Positions 31,179 to 38,146 of a stretch of DNA of 64,000 nucleotides are shown one piece after another. Made by a program: the position numbers and the translations under genes. The notes below the pieces were generated by a model. That model was not told the origin of the DNA and did not search any database. It saw only the letters and a list, made by a program, of their open reading frames with translations. Position 1 is the stretch's first letter; each line of letters begins with the position of its first letter. Origin of the DNA: an uncultured Bacteriovoracaceae bacterium (GTDB lineage Bacteria > Bdellovibrionota > Bacteriovoracia > Bacteriovoracales > Bacteriovoracaceae); contig CALFYV010000090.1 of assembly GCA_937952395.1 (NCBI GenBank), positions 62,001 through 126,000 on the forward strand. Direction: 5' to 3'.

Positions 31179-31443
31179 AGGTGTTTATTTTAAATTTTCT
31201 TTCTTGTGCTGTCTCTCCTAGTTGTATACAAACTGTTCCTGATTTCCCATCATCAAGTATTTCTTGAAGTGAATCACCGCCCGGATTATTTAAATAAAAA
31301 TCAGTTTGGTCTCCAATTAAACTCAAGTTTTCTACATTTTTTGCATATCCTTTAAAACATGCATATTCTTTTGCTGCTTCGATTGTGGGTGCAACTACCC
31401 AAAAACAACGACCGCTTTTGTTTTTTAATCGAAACAGCCTCAT
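31177..31443 (-). CDS. Unknown small protein
   Basis: An 88-aa alpha/beta protein (MRLFRLKNKSGRCFWVVAPT at the start) with a GDQTDFYLNNPGGDSLQEIL region. ATG 31443 follows GGAGGATGA. The stop touches the 5' end of the tRNA-Leu(UAA) gene. Unknown. Confidence 0.6.
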   Translation of the reverse strand: MRLFRLKNKSGRCFWVVAPTIEAAKEYACFKGYAKNVENLSLIGDQTDFYLNNPGGDSLQEILDDGKSGTVCIQLGETAQERKFKINT

Positions 31444-31455
31444 TTCATCCTCCAG

Positions 31456-31546
31456 CGGAAGCCAAGGGGATTGAACCCTCACCGCCATATTTCAGACGGA
31501 CTTGTTTTCGAGACAAGCACAGCAACCCAATATCTGTCTAGCTTCC
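31456..31546 (-). tRNA. tRNA-Ser(CGA)
   Basis: Class II cloverleaf: acceptor GGAAGCT/GGCTTCC, discriminator G, anticodon arm CTTGT-CTCGAAA-ACAAG (CGA), long variable arm, T arm GAGGG-TTCAATC-CCCTT. Confidence 0.93.
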
Positions 31547-31548
31547 AA

Positions 31549-31623
31549 TGTGACCCTCCGGAGTCGAACCGGACTTTCTTGCTTTTCAGGCAAGCACTGT
31601 CACCGGACCAGTGCCAGAGCCAC
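31549..31623 (-). tRNA. tRNA-Phe(GAA)
   Basis: Class I cloverleaf: acceptor GTGGCTC/GGGTCAC, A73, D arm GCAC/GTGC, anticodon arm CTTGC-CTGAAAA-GCAAG (GAA, A37), T arm TCCGG-TTCGACT-CCGGA. The small gene at 31600-31767 reads into its 5' half. Confidence 0.9.
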
Positions 31624-31767
31624 GTAAAATTCCTCCCACTTAATTTTCCTTTTCCTAAATCCTCCTACACAATTATGTGGTGATTTTTGTGTAAATTTAT
31701 CTCTTCCACACAAAAGACATCTAAATCTTTTTTGTTGTCTCTCTTGTTTCAGCCAATGATTGGTCAT
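31600..31767 (-). CDS. Small MxNHWL protein with a zinc knuckle
   Basis: A 55-aa basic protein starting MTNHWLKQERQQKRFRCLLC. It has CLLC followed by a HNC group (residues ~17-33), a likely small zinc-binding knuckle, and then Arg/Lys-rich sequence. The N-terminal hexapeptide belongs to the MxN[YH]WL group. Its last codons overlap the 5' half of the tRNA-Phe gene, so either translation ends within tRNA sequence or the true stop context was lost when the genes became adjacent. Confidence 0.55.
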   Translation of the reverse strand: MTNHWLKQERQQKRFRCLLCGRDKFTQKSPHNCVGGFRKRKIKWEEFYVALALVR

Positions 31768-31782
31768 AATTCACCTTTCAAG

Positions 31783-31864
31783 CGGGAACGACAGGACTCG
31801 AACCTGCAAGGGTTTGACCCCCAACTGCTTTCCAAGCAGCCTCCTTTCCATTCGGTTCGTTCCC
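31783..31864 (-). tRNA. tRNA-Ser(GGA)
   Basis: Class II cloverleaf: acceptor GGGAACG/CGTTCCC, discriminator G, anticodon arm GCTGC-TTGGAAA-GCAGT (GGA), variable arm with GGGG/ACCC pairing, T arm GCAGG-TTCGAGT-CCTGT. Confidence 0.9.
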
Positions 31865-31866
31865 AA

Positions 31867-32094
31867 TTAAAAATCACTTTTTATCAACACATTTCCTTTT
31901 TCATCAATAATTCCATTGTTAATTAATCTAGCCCAATGTTCTTCTGATGTTTCTGGATTTTCTTCCATGGCTTGTCTTGCTGCTTCAGCCAATCGGGTTG
32001 GCGTCCAATAGGACAATCGTTCATTGACAGCTTTGTATATTGCTGTCAATTCTTTATCATATTTTCCTTCTAATATGTCTTCCACAACCCCCAT
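31867..32094 (-). CDS. Unknown small protein
   Basis: A 75-aa helical protein (MGVVEDILEGKYDKELTAIY at the start), ending MEENPETSEEHWARLINNGI plus a short strand. Directly upstream of the tRNA-Ser(GGA). Unknown. Confidence 0.6.
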   Translation of the reverse strand: MGVVEDILEGKYDKELTAIYKAVNERLSYWTPTRLAEAARQAMEENPETSEEHWARLINNGIIDEKGNVLIKSDF

Positions 32095-32096
32095 TA

Positions 32097-32282
32097 TTAT
32101 TTTCTTTCTGTATAAAGATTTAAATCGCTAGCCATTACCTTCTCACGCCATTCTTGAGCATCATACAAACGCCAATTAGACATGCCTATTTCCATCTCTT
32201 CCCAGTCGATGGTGAACTCCAAATTCATTCTTTGTAATCGATCCAAAGCTTCATTGATATCTCGAAACTTTCGATAAATCAT
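32097..32282 (-). CDS. Unknown small protein
   Basis: A 61-aa protein (MIYRKFRDINEALDRLQRMN at the start; LEFTIDWEEMEIGMSNWRLY middle), probably a small helical-beta domain. Two bases upstream of the gene at 31867. Unknown. Confidence 0.6.
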   Translation of the reverse strand: MIYRKFRDINEALDRLQRMNLEFTIDWEEMEIGMSNWRLYDAQEWREKVMASDLNLYTERK

Positions 32283-32323
32283 TCGTTTTCGCCTCTATGG
32301 TTTTCAACCCAATCTCTCAGCTT

Positions 32324-32479
32324 TTACCGAGTTTCAAACCATTTTAACATGGCTCGCCATCGATCTTCATTTACTTGGTGTGGAACCGTTCTTCCTCGAT
32401 TAATCATGTAATCAACGAATTCATTGACGGTAAAACCAGTAGGATTATAGCCTTTAGTTCTATATTTTTCTCCCACCAT
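32324..32479 (-). CDS. Unknown small protein
   Basis: A 51-aa basic protein (MVGEKYRTKGYNPTGFTVNE at the start). I prefer ATG 32479 (AAGGTG upstream); the in-frame ATG at 32503 would begin three bases after the tRNA-Leu(CAA) 3' end with no ribosome site. Unknown. Confidence 0.55.
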   Translation of the reverse strand: MVGEKYRTKGYNPTGFTVNEFVDYMINRGRTVPHQVNEDRWRAMLKWFETR

Positions 32480-32505
32480 TTTTACACCTTTTACATCAAC
32501 CATAG

Positions 32506-32588
32506 TGCCGCTAGCAGGGATCGAACCTGCACGCCGTGGAGGCACGAGTTTTTGAGACTCGCATGTCTGCCAATTCCATCATAGCGGC
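32506..32588 (-). tRNA. tRNA-Leu(CAA)
   Basis: Class II cloverleaf: acceptor GCCGCTA/TAGCGGC, A73, anticodon arm CGAGT-CTCAAAA-ACTCG (CAA), long variable arm, T arm GCAGG-TTCGATC-CCTGC. Confidence 0.93.
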
Positions 32589-32594
32589 ATAAAG

Positions 32595-32666
32595 TGGAGC
32601 GTGAGGCGCTCGAATCCTCGTCCCGAATGCTTCAAATTCGTGCTAAACCGTCTCAGCTAACGCTCC
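32595..32666 (-). tRNA. tRNA-Phe-like (GAA) with an unusual T stem
   Basis: 72-nt class I cloverleaf: acceptor GGAGCGT/ACGCTCC, A73, D arm GCT/AGC, anticodon arm CGAAT-TTGAAGC-ATTCG (GAA, G37). The T arm is GAGGA-TTCGAGC-GCCTC, in which the normally invariant G53-C61 pair is replaced by A and G. It may be defective or of altered identity; the first phenylalanine tRNA at 31549 is regular. Confidence 0.7.
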
Positions 32667-32672
32667 CAAATT

Positions 32673-32863
32673 TTACCAATTTCCAAAATCTGGTTCGTAT
32701 GTTTTGTGTATTTTTTCCTTTTTATTTGTAGTTTTTTCTATTTTCCCGCACTTCTTACATTCTCTTATCCACCAATCAATATTTTCTGATGGAATATATT
32801 GATATTGTCTACTTCTTTTTTACTTTGTTCGATCTTTTTTTCTAATTCTCTTGCTTTGTTCAT
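32673..32863 (-). pseudogene. Small zinc-knuckle gene split by a frameshift
   Basis: From ATG 32863 (after GGGAGAAAC) the frame gives MNKARELEKKIEQSKKEVDN and stops after 32 codons. One frame over, the remaining DNA reads IPSENIDWWIRECKKCGKIE and continues to a stop at 32673, with a CxxC pair. Joining the two with a one-base change near codon 20 would give one ~63-aa protein. A run of six A lies at the join region. It could be a decayed gene or use ribosomal frameshifting; decay is simpler. Confidence 0.5.
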
Positions 32864-32878
32864 TTTGTTTCTCCCAAG

Positions 32879-32967
32879 CGGAGGACAAGGGAATTGAACC
32901 CTCGGACCCCCGTAGGGGTCGGCAGATTAGCAGTCTGCTGCAACGAACCAACAGTTGCCTATCCTCC
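32879..32967 (-). tRNA. tRNA-Ser(GCU)
   Basis: Class II cloverleaf: acceptor GGAGGAT/GTCCTCC, discriminator G, anticodon arm GCAGA-CTGCTAA-TCTGC (GCU), long variable arm with ACCCC/GGGGT pairing, T arm GAGGG-TTCAATT-CCCTT. First tRNA of the main cluster in transcription order. Confidence 0.93.
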
Positions 32968-33061
32968 ATTAATACTTAATTTCAAATTCTTTTTTGTCTT
33001 CTGCAAATTATGTTATCGGGCATCGACTCAGCGACGACCCTGTTTTTAAGTATTTTTCAAT

Positions 33062-33105
33062 AAAAAAACCCCTGAACACCGCTTTGGCATCCAGGGGTTT
33101 TTATT
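33062..33105. terminator. Bidirectional rho-independent terminator
   Basis: AAACCCCTG and CAGGGGTTT pair around an 18-nt interior. T runs follow on both strands (seven on the minus strand, five on the plus). On the minus strand it would end the small RNA candidate that starts near 33279 and isolate the tRNA cluster from it. Confidence 0.88.
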
Positions 33106-33280
33106 TCCCTCTTGAGGTCTTTACCTCAGCCCGTAGCGGTATTCGATTGACAACTGCTAAACAGCGACAATGAATATAAATAGCTACTGAGTGAGGAAAA
33201 AACGTTCATTTCAATGTTCCTTGTGTATCTTACCTATCTATGCAGATGGCTAAATTTTTTTCGCAACGACTGTGTGACTA
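33062..33280 (-). ncRNA. Candidate ~220-nt small RNA, promoter to terminator
   Basis: A consensus promoter (33286-33313) and a strong terminator (33062-33105) delimit a ~220-nt transcript with no ordinary gene. Near the 3' end TGAGGT/ACCTCA can form a hairpin (about 33110-33128). A 27-codon frame (33126-33209, MNVFSSLSSYLYSLSLFSSC at the start) follows AAGGAAC and could be a leader peptide or small toxin-like peptide. No known RNA family recognised. The stretch 33281-33354 before the next gene holds only this promoter. Confidence 0.5.
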
Positions 33281-33285
33281 ACTTC

Positions 33286-33313
33286 ATTATAGTCCAAAAA
33301 GTCGTTTTGTAAA
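33286..33313 (-). promoter_or_regulatory. Sigma70-type promoter
   Basis: TTTACA (33308-33313) and a perfect TATAAT (33286-33291) separated by 16 nt on the minus strand. It faces the small-RNA candidate and, past its terminator, the tRNA cluster. Confidence 0.7.
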
Positions 33314-33354
33314 GTCCCTTTGGAAAGATTTCGATGTCCTATCTCCTTGTACAA

Positions 33355-33537
33355 CTAAACTTGTTTTGAGAGAACCTGAAAGGAAAACGCAGCATAGATA
33401 AAAATGCCAGTAATCAATACTATGGCCAATGACGGCAATAGTTTTCCATATTTTTGATAAACAATGACAGCATAGGCGACTAAACCGAATGATATCATCC
33501 ATGATATAAACGCCAAGAACACATAAAGGCTTGCCAT
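33355..33537 (-). CDS. Small two-helix membrane protein
   Basis: A 60-aa protein beginning MASLYVFLAFISWMISFGLV, with two transmembrane helices (about residues 4-25 and 33-55) joined by a short basic loop (YQKYGK). The start at ATG 33537 follows GGAATTTAA. Unknown; possibly a holin-like or exclusion protein, not distinguishable by sequence. Confidence 0.62.
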   Translation of the reverse strand: MASLYVFLAFISWMISFGLVAYAVIVYQKYGKLLPSLAIVLITGIFIYAAFSFQVLSKQV

Positions 33538-33538
33538 T

Positions 33539-34108
33539 TTAAATTCCCATTCCATCCAAAGCTTCTAAAATCTTAAGTCTATTTTTAAGATCAAGAAAGA
33601 AGTCGAAGATAGGCTGTGATTCTTGTTTTGTCAACGGACGAAGTTCTGGTTTGTTTTTGTTTGGATTATAAGGAGGAGTAACCATAGCTGGGCTATAAGG
33701 AGGGCCAGCAACCATCAGTGTTATACAAGGTTCCTTAATTGGCCTTACATAATGCCATTCAAATGGCGTTAACATTTGATATACTGATCCTTCACTTAAA
33801 TAAAACGGTCCCATTGGACGAGGCTTTGTTGTAGCATCAGGTTCGCCATATCCAATAACGGTTTCGTAATTACCTTGACACAAAACCATTGCAGACGGCC
33901 AAGGATGAGGATGAAATAACGCTTCTTCTTTTTCACATGGATAAATTTTATGTAAATAAATTCTATAATCTATGCCGTCAATCTGCATTGTCGTCCATAA
34001 TCGTTCAACAATGGGTTTTTCATAGTCAATATAAAGACTATTCCAATTACCTTGATTAGAGAGCGGAACAGATAGATTGTTTACAACATATTTAAGAATG
34101 CTCAGCAT
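33539..34108 (-). CDS. Cupin-fold protein
   Basis: A 189-aa protein with cupin-like motifs: HPHPWPSAMVLCQGNYETVI (~residues 69-88) as the first metal-binding block and GSVYQMLTPFEWHYVRPI (~112-129) as the second. Such folds are used by dioxygenases, isomerases and binding proteins; the reaction cannot be told. ATG 34108 follows GGGACTG; the longer in-frame extension overlaps the upstream gene by more than 240 bases and is rejected. A second, different cupin is encoded at 62071. Confidence 0.7.
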   Translation of the reverse strand: MLSILKYVVNNLSVPLSNQGNWNSLYIDYEKPIVERLWTTMQIDGIDYRIYLHKIYPCEKEEALFHPHPWPSAMVLCQGNYETVIGYGEPDATTKPRPMGPFYLSEGSVYQMLTPFEWHYVRPIKEPCITLMVAGPPYSPAMVTPPYNPNKNKPELRPLTKQESQPIFDFFLDLKNRLKILEALDGMGI

Positions 34109-34112
34109 GTTT

Positions 34113-34472
34113 TCAGTCCCAAGAAACTGCTTTTCGCCAAGGTGATTCGTTGATGCTTCCGTCTGCTTCGCAATATGTGCCTTCTGGAGGACAGTATCCG
34201 GCAGTTTCAAAATCCATCGCAACAATTTCAAAGGAACTACACAAACTGCCTTGGACACATATGTCCAACAGTTCTTTAGTAAAGTTCCACATGTCTTTTG
34301 GATTATGCTTAGATTCCTCGGACAAAAACTTTCTAACCATGTTTTTAGCAATTTCATCTACTTGCCGATCTGAAACTTTCAGTAGATACTCTTTAAAAAA
34401 TTTGTCAATATAAAAATCGACATGATCTTGCGTGAATTCTCTCACCCTTCGCTCTCCAATTCGGCTTGACAT
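34113..34472 (-). CDS. Unknown protein
   Basis: A 119-aa helical protein with an acidic Cys-containing C-terminus (GYCPPEGTYCEADGSINESP). Start uncertain: ATG 34472 overlaps the DksA-like gene by 31 bases, whereas GTG 34445 would overlap its stop exactly (GTGA). Unknown. Confidence 0.6.
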   Translation of the reverse strand: MSSRIGERRVREFTQDHVDFYIDKFFKEYLLKVSDRQVDEIAKNMVRKFLSEESKHNPKDMWNFTKELLDICVQGSLCSSFEIVAMDFETAGYCPPEGTYCEADGSINESPWRKAVSWD

Positions 34473-34804
34473 TTAAGACATGTTGAAACATGAGGAATAG
34501 CTTTTAAACGATTCGTTGCAATTGGCTTATTACATTCCTCACAAATGCCGAATTCAGGAGTGTCGATTCTTTTCAAAGCTGCTTTAATACTAGCCAGTTC
34601 AACAGCGGCGTTTTCTCCCAGCCCGGCTTGAATATCATGTGAGATACATTCTTGAGCACCTGTGGTGAGATCGTCGAACATAGTTGTACGATCGAAATTA
34701 GCAAGATTATCTAGTTCACCCTTTAAAACAGCTTGTAAAAAATCTCTTTGGACGATCAAACGTTCTTTTAAAGCATCTCGATCTTTTTTGTTAATTTTTT
34801 TCAT
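34442..34804 (-). CDS. DksA/TraR-family transcription regulator
   Basis: A 120-aa protein with an N-terminal coiled coil (residues ~5-70) and a C-terminal four-cysteine zinc finger, CEECNKPIATNRLKAIPHVS then CLKC (~91-114), as in DksA/TraR. These proteins insert the coiled coil into the RNA polymerase secondary channel; TraR-like phage and plasmid versions can act without ppGpp. The coiled-coil tip is not clearly of the DxxDxA type. Overlaps the S24-like gene upstream by four bases. Confidence 0.87.
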   Translation of the reverse strand: MKKINKKDRDALKERLIVQRDFLQAVLKGELDNLANFDRTTMFDDLTTGAQECISHDIQAGLGENAAVELASIKAALKRIDTPEFGICEECNKPIATNRLKAIPHVSTCLKCQAELESEG

Positions 34805-35088
34805 CGAATTAATTTTCCATAAATAGAGTTGATGCCAATCCAGCCGTTTATTCCACCTTTGTTATTTCCAATCAAATAACGGCTTCCCTGAATGGCTTTT
34901 ACCAGATGTAGATATTCTCTTCCTTTTACTTTACAAAGGACTATATCATTTTTTTCGACGTTTTTGACAGGTTCTACTCGGCACAATTGACCATTTTCTA
35001 CTTTTCCTTGCATGGAATTGCCACGAGGACGAAATTCGACAGTTTCGCCATTTTTTAATTGTTCAATATATTTTGCAGCCCATCCCAT
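34801..35088 (-). CDS. S24/S26 peptidase-fold protein
   Basis: A 95-aa single domain resembling LexA/signal-peptidase folds: RPRGNSMQGKVENGQ (~residues 20-34) gives the conserved Ser-Met catalytic block, NDIVLCKVKG the following strand, and a Lys in HLVKAIQGS sits where the general base is expected. It lacks the membrane anchor of signal peptidase and the DNA-binding domain of LexA. May be a stand-alone protease or a regulator component. Directly coupled to the DksA-like gene. Confidence 0.7.
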   Translation of the reverse strand: MGWAAKYIEQLKNGETVEFRPRGNSMQGKVENGQLCRVEPVKNVEKNDIVLCKVKGREYLHLVKAIQGSRYLIGNNKGGINGWIGINSIYGKLIR

Positions 35089-35128
35089 CAGAGGGATTAT
35101 ACCGCATTTATAGGGAATGTAAAGCAGT

Positions 35129-36646
35129 TTAGAGAATTTTTGGTGGTTCTTCCGGCTTTTTCAAATCCTCTAAATCATCGGTGGTTGTCCATCTTGGAGG
35201 ATAATCTGGACAGGATAAATCTGCATTTGTTAAATCATTTTTCAACGACATGCGATCATCTAGCTTAATATTAGCTAGCATACAAGAACTAGTTGTGTCT
35301 TGAAAATATGGACATTCTTTACAAATATCATATATTCTGGATATTTCTTTATTCTTTCTAATCCTTTTAAATTTACCCATCAACATTCTTTTTTCTGTTT
35401 TCTGATATATTTCAGTCAACAATGGATGTTGTAATTCTGGGTTTGTTTTTAACAATCTATTATGTTCTTTATGAATTGCTTCTTTAAAAACTGTATCAAA
35501 AGATGTATTTACTTCTTTTTCTTCGTATTTAACTTTCATTGTCCTTAATTTCTTTTTAAAAGATTTCATCCATTTTCTTCTTTTTAACTCGCTTATGTTG
35601 ATATATTGAGCACCATCTTTTATTTCAATTAATGGTTTAGCTGTATTCCAAAAAGGTATTGGACAAGCTATAGGAGTTGGTGCCACACTTCCTGTTCCCC
35701 AATCGCACCAACATTGTCGTTCATACAAATAAGGAACCTTTATCATATCCGGTGCTCCATTACATGGAAATCCATAATAAGGAGGATCACCACAAACACC
35801 AGGTGATATAGAATAATCAATGGTATAAGCAAAATACCAACTGCATCCTAGGAAGCTTACTACTGTCCACCAAGTGGTAGTACATGGTTCAGCAAACATA
35901 ACTTCTGATGCTGGACAAAACTCTGTCCAATCACAAAAATAAGATGTAACTAATAATTGTGATGGAGTCATGCATAGACACGGACTTCTAGGTGAATCTG
36001 GACTGGCGCAAAAATCATCAAGACAATCATCAACATCTGCATATGTCCCACATGAAGATGATTCAAAAACAGGGCATGGAGCACCAGCACTGCACCCAGG
36101 AGCAGCACAACAACAACCACCAGGATCATTTAAACATTCACAAATGTCTCTTTTATCCTCTCGACAACAATTTGTGTTAAATGTTTGTGCTGTTTCTATT
36201 TCTCCTTGATCTTGCCAAAAACAACTTCCAAATCCTGAATATTCTAAAATATAAGCGCCATTAGCAAAATCACAAGACTCATTGTCTGCACATTGTCCAG
36301 AACAGTGAACTCCTCCTGGGAGCAGCACGGGTTCGCAGGGATCGGGAGTTGGTTTTAATGGGCCACAAACTCCATCACTCCAAGGAATGCACCCATATTC
36401 CGCAATTGGACAAGGATCATCAGGGTCTCCTCCTGTTGCTTTCCAACAATCATCACAATGACGATTGTCATTATAAGTCATTCCACCCACAGCCAAAAAA
36501 AGACATTGAGGAGCACACCCACAGCATTCTTCAAACACTTCATTACACTCACATCCAGTGGATGAATCTTCATAACACCATATGCAATCATCACATGTGT
36601 AACATTTGCAATCACAACATTCTCCGAAACAAGAGGTGTCTACCAT
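35129..36646 (-). CDS. Very cysteine-rich protein
   Basis: A 505-aa protein in which residues 1-330 contain dozens of Cys in groups such as CFGECCDCKCYTCDDC, GGCCCAAPGC and CIWCYEDSSTGC, together with Pro, Asp and Trp. The following ~120 residues (KRRKWMKSFKKKLRTMK...) are basic and helical. The end returns to Cys spacing (DICKECPYFQDTTSSC; LSCPDYPPRW). No signal peptide is evident. Such sequences form disulphide-rich or metal-rich adhesins or virion fibres; no specific family is recognised. It is divergent from the UvsW gene with 63 bp between starts. Confidence 0.8.
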   Translation of the reverse strand: MVDTSCFGECCDCKCYTCDDCIWCYEDSSTGCECNEVFEECCGCAPQCLFLAVGGMTYNDNRHCDDCWKATGGDPDDPCPIAEYGCIPWSDGVCGPLKPTPDPCEPVLLPGGVHCSGQCADNESCDFANGAYILEYSGFGSCFWQDQGEIETAQTFNTNCCREDKRDICECLNDPGGCCCAAPGCSAGAPCPVFESSSCGTYADVDDCLDDFCASPDSPRSPCLCMTPSQLLVTSYFCDWTEFCPASEVMFAEPCTTTWWTVVSFLGCSWYFAYTIDYSISPGVCGDPPYYGFPCNGAPDMIKVPYLYERQCWCDWGTGSVAPTPIACPIPFWNTAKPLIEIKDGAQYINISELKRRKWMKSFKKKLRTMKVKYEEKEVNTSFDTVFKEAIHKEHNRLLKTNPELQHPLLTEIYQKTEKRMLMGKFKRIRKNKEISRIYDICKECPYFQDTTSSCMLANIKLDDRMSLKNDLTNADLSCPDYPPRWTTTDDLEDLKKPEEPPKIL

Positions 36647-36709
36647 GAAATTCCTATGGACAAAAAAAGAAAAATAACCTATATTTAGATAGTAAAATAT
36701 GGGTTAAAT

Positions 36710-38146
36710 ATGTACTGTAAAATAAAAACACAAAACTGTTATTCTTGGCTTTACACTGATAACGACAAGCTTAAAACCGACTTGTGGAAAGCTCTAAGAG
36801 TCCCAGAGCTTAATTATCAACATAGCCGCCTTTACAAACAAAGGCTGTGGGATGGCTACACAGATTACTTTAAAAAAGGCACCGGAAGATTTCTTACTGG
36901 TCTTTTGCCGGAAGTATTCTCTGCCCTTAAATATTGGAATATTGATTATGAAATTATTGACGAAAGAAATAAAGTAGATTTTCTTTACAAAGAAATAAAA
37001 CCAGATTTTCTAAAACAATGGGCAAATAAAGACAATAATTTTGACCTATATGATTATCAAGTAGATATTGTGAATCAAGTTATAAAACACCATAGAGGCA
37101 TTGTGTCTGCTGCCACCGGGGCCGGAAAAACTGAAATAATGATTTCTATTCTTAAAGCCTTACCTCCAAATACTCCAACATTAATTTTAGCCAACAAAAA
37201 AAGTCTTGTAAATGAAAACTATTTAAGGCTTCAAGAATGGGGATTTGAGAAATTTGGCAGATTATATGACAAATATGTTGAACCCAATGTATTTACTTGT
37301 GCAACCGTCCAATCATTACATAAAATTGAAAAACTTTTACCTCATGTGCGATGTCTAATTGTCGATGAAATTCATGATATGATGAGTAAAGTTCCAAAGA
37401 AGTATTATAATAAACTCAAAAATGCTTCAGTAAGAGTTGCTGTGTCTGCTACATGGGAAAAGTTTGGCGGAAGGGATAAAAGTCAAAGATATGCAGTCAA
37501 AGGTTATTTCGGCCCTGTATTTAAAACTAATTGTGACGTAGCTGAAAAAGGTGTAGTTAAAACTAAAAAACTACAAGAAAGAGGAACTTTATCTAAAAGT
37601 AAATGTACTTTTTATCCAATTAATGAACCAGAACTTCCTTACGACATTTATCTGGACGCTGTAACTAACGGCATCGCCAATAATTGGCATTTTCATGAAA
37701 TTGTACAAAAAATAACCAAAAAATGCACAGGAAGAACATTGATTTTAGTAGAGAGAATTGCTCATGGTGATGCACTGCAAAGTCTCATGCCAGATGTTTT
37801 CTGGATTGCTGGAAAAGATGACATCGAGACTCGTAGAGAAATTATTGAAAAATTACAAAAATCATCTAAAAAAGATGTAGTTGCCATGGCTTCTCAGGGA
37901 ATTTTTAACGCTGGGATTAATGTTCATCTTCATAATCTCATTAATGCTGCTGGCGGGCAGGCTGAACATATTATTATTCAAAGAATGGGACGAGGATTAA
38001 GAACAGCCAAAGATAAAGATGTTCTCAATTACTACGATTTTATCTTTAATATTAACGACTATTTATTGAAACATTCTAAAAAGAGAATTCGTATTCTCAA
38101 AAAAGAAGGACATGAAGTCATCATTAAAGATAAATTGGATTTATGA
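36710..38146 (+). CDS. UvsW-like DNA helicase
   Basis: A superfamily 2 helicase of 478 aa (T4 UvsW is ~500). Motif I SAATGAGKTEIMI (~residues 132-144), motif II VDEIHDM (~220), motif III SATWEKFG (~245), and C-terminal motif V/VI region with GRGLRTAKDKD (~420-430). UvsW unwinds branched DNA and switches origin-dependent to recombination-dependent replication. Fits the gp46/47, UvsX and gp32 genes of this window. The next gene starts inside its last codons (four-base overlap). Confidence 0.88.
   Translation: MYCKIKTQNCYSWLYTDNDKLKTDLWKALRVPELNYQHSRLYKQRLWDGYTDYFKKGTGRFLTGLLPEVFSALKYWNIDYEIIDERNKVDFLYKEIKPDFLKQWANKDNNFDLYDYQVDIVNQVIKHHRGIVSAATGAGKTEIMISILKALPPNTPTLILANKKSLVNENYLRLQEWGFEKFGRLYDKYVEPNVFTCATVQSLHKIEKLLPHVRCLIVDEIHDMMSKVPKKYYNKLKNASVRVAVSATWEKFGGRDKSQRYAVKGYFGPVFKTNCDVAEKGVVKTKKLQERGTLSKSKCTFYPINEPELPYDIYLDAVTNGIANNWHFHEIVQKITKKCTGRTLILVERIAHGDALQSLMPDVFWIAGKDDIETRREIIEKLQKSSKKDVVAMASQGIFNAGINVHLHNLINAAGGQAEHIIIQRMGRGLRTAKDKDVLNYYDFIFNINDYLLKHSKKRIRILKKEGHEVIIKDKLDL

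Noticed and set aside
32805..32830. Programmed -1 frameshifting at the A run of the split gene
   Set aside because: The heptamer phase is wrong (the P-site codon would have to pair with TAA) and no downstream stimulatory structure was seen; mutation is simpler.
35970..36648. Plus-strand open frames (His/Gln-rich) opposite the cysteine-rich gene
   Set aside because: Composition reflects the complement of Cys codons (TGT/TGC to ACA/GCA); no ribosome sites. Shadows.
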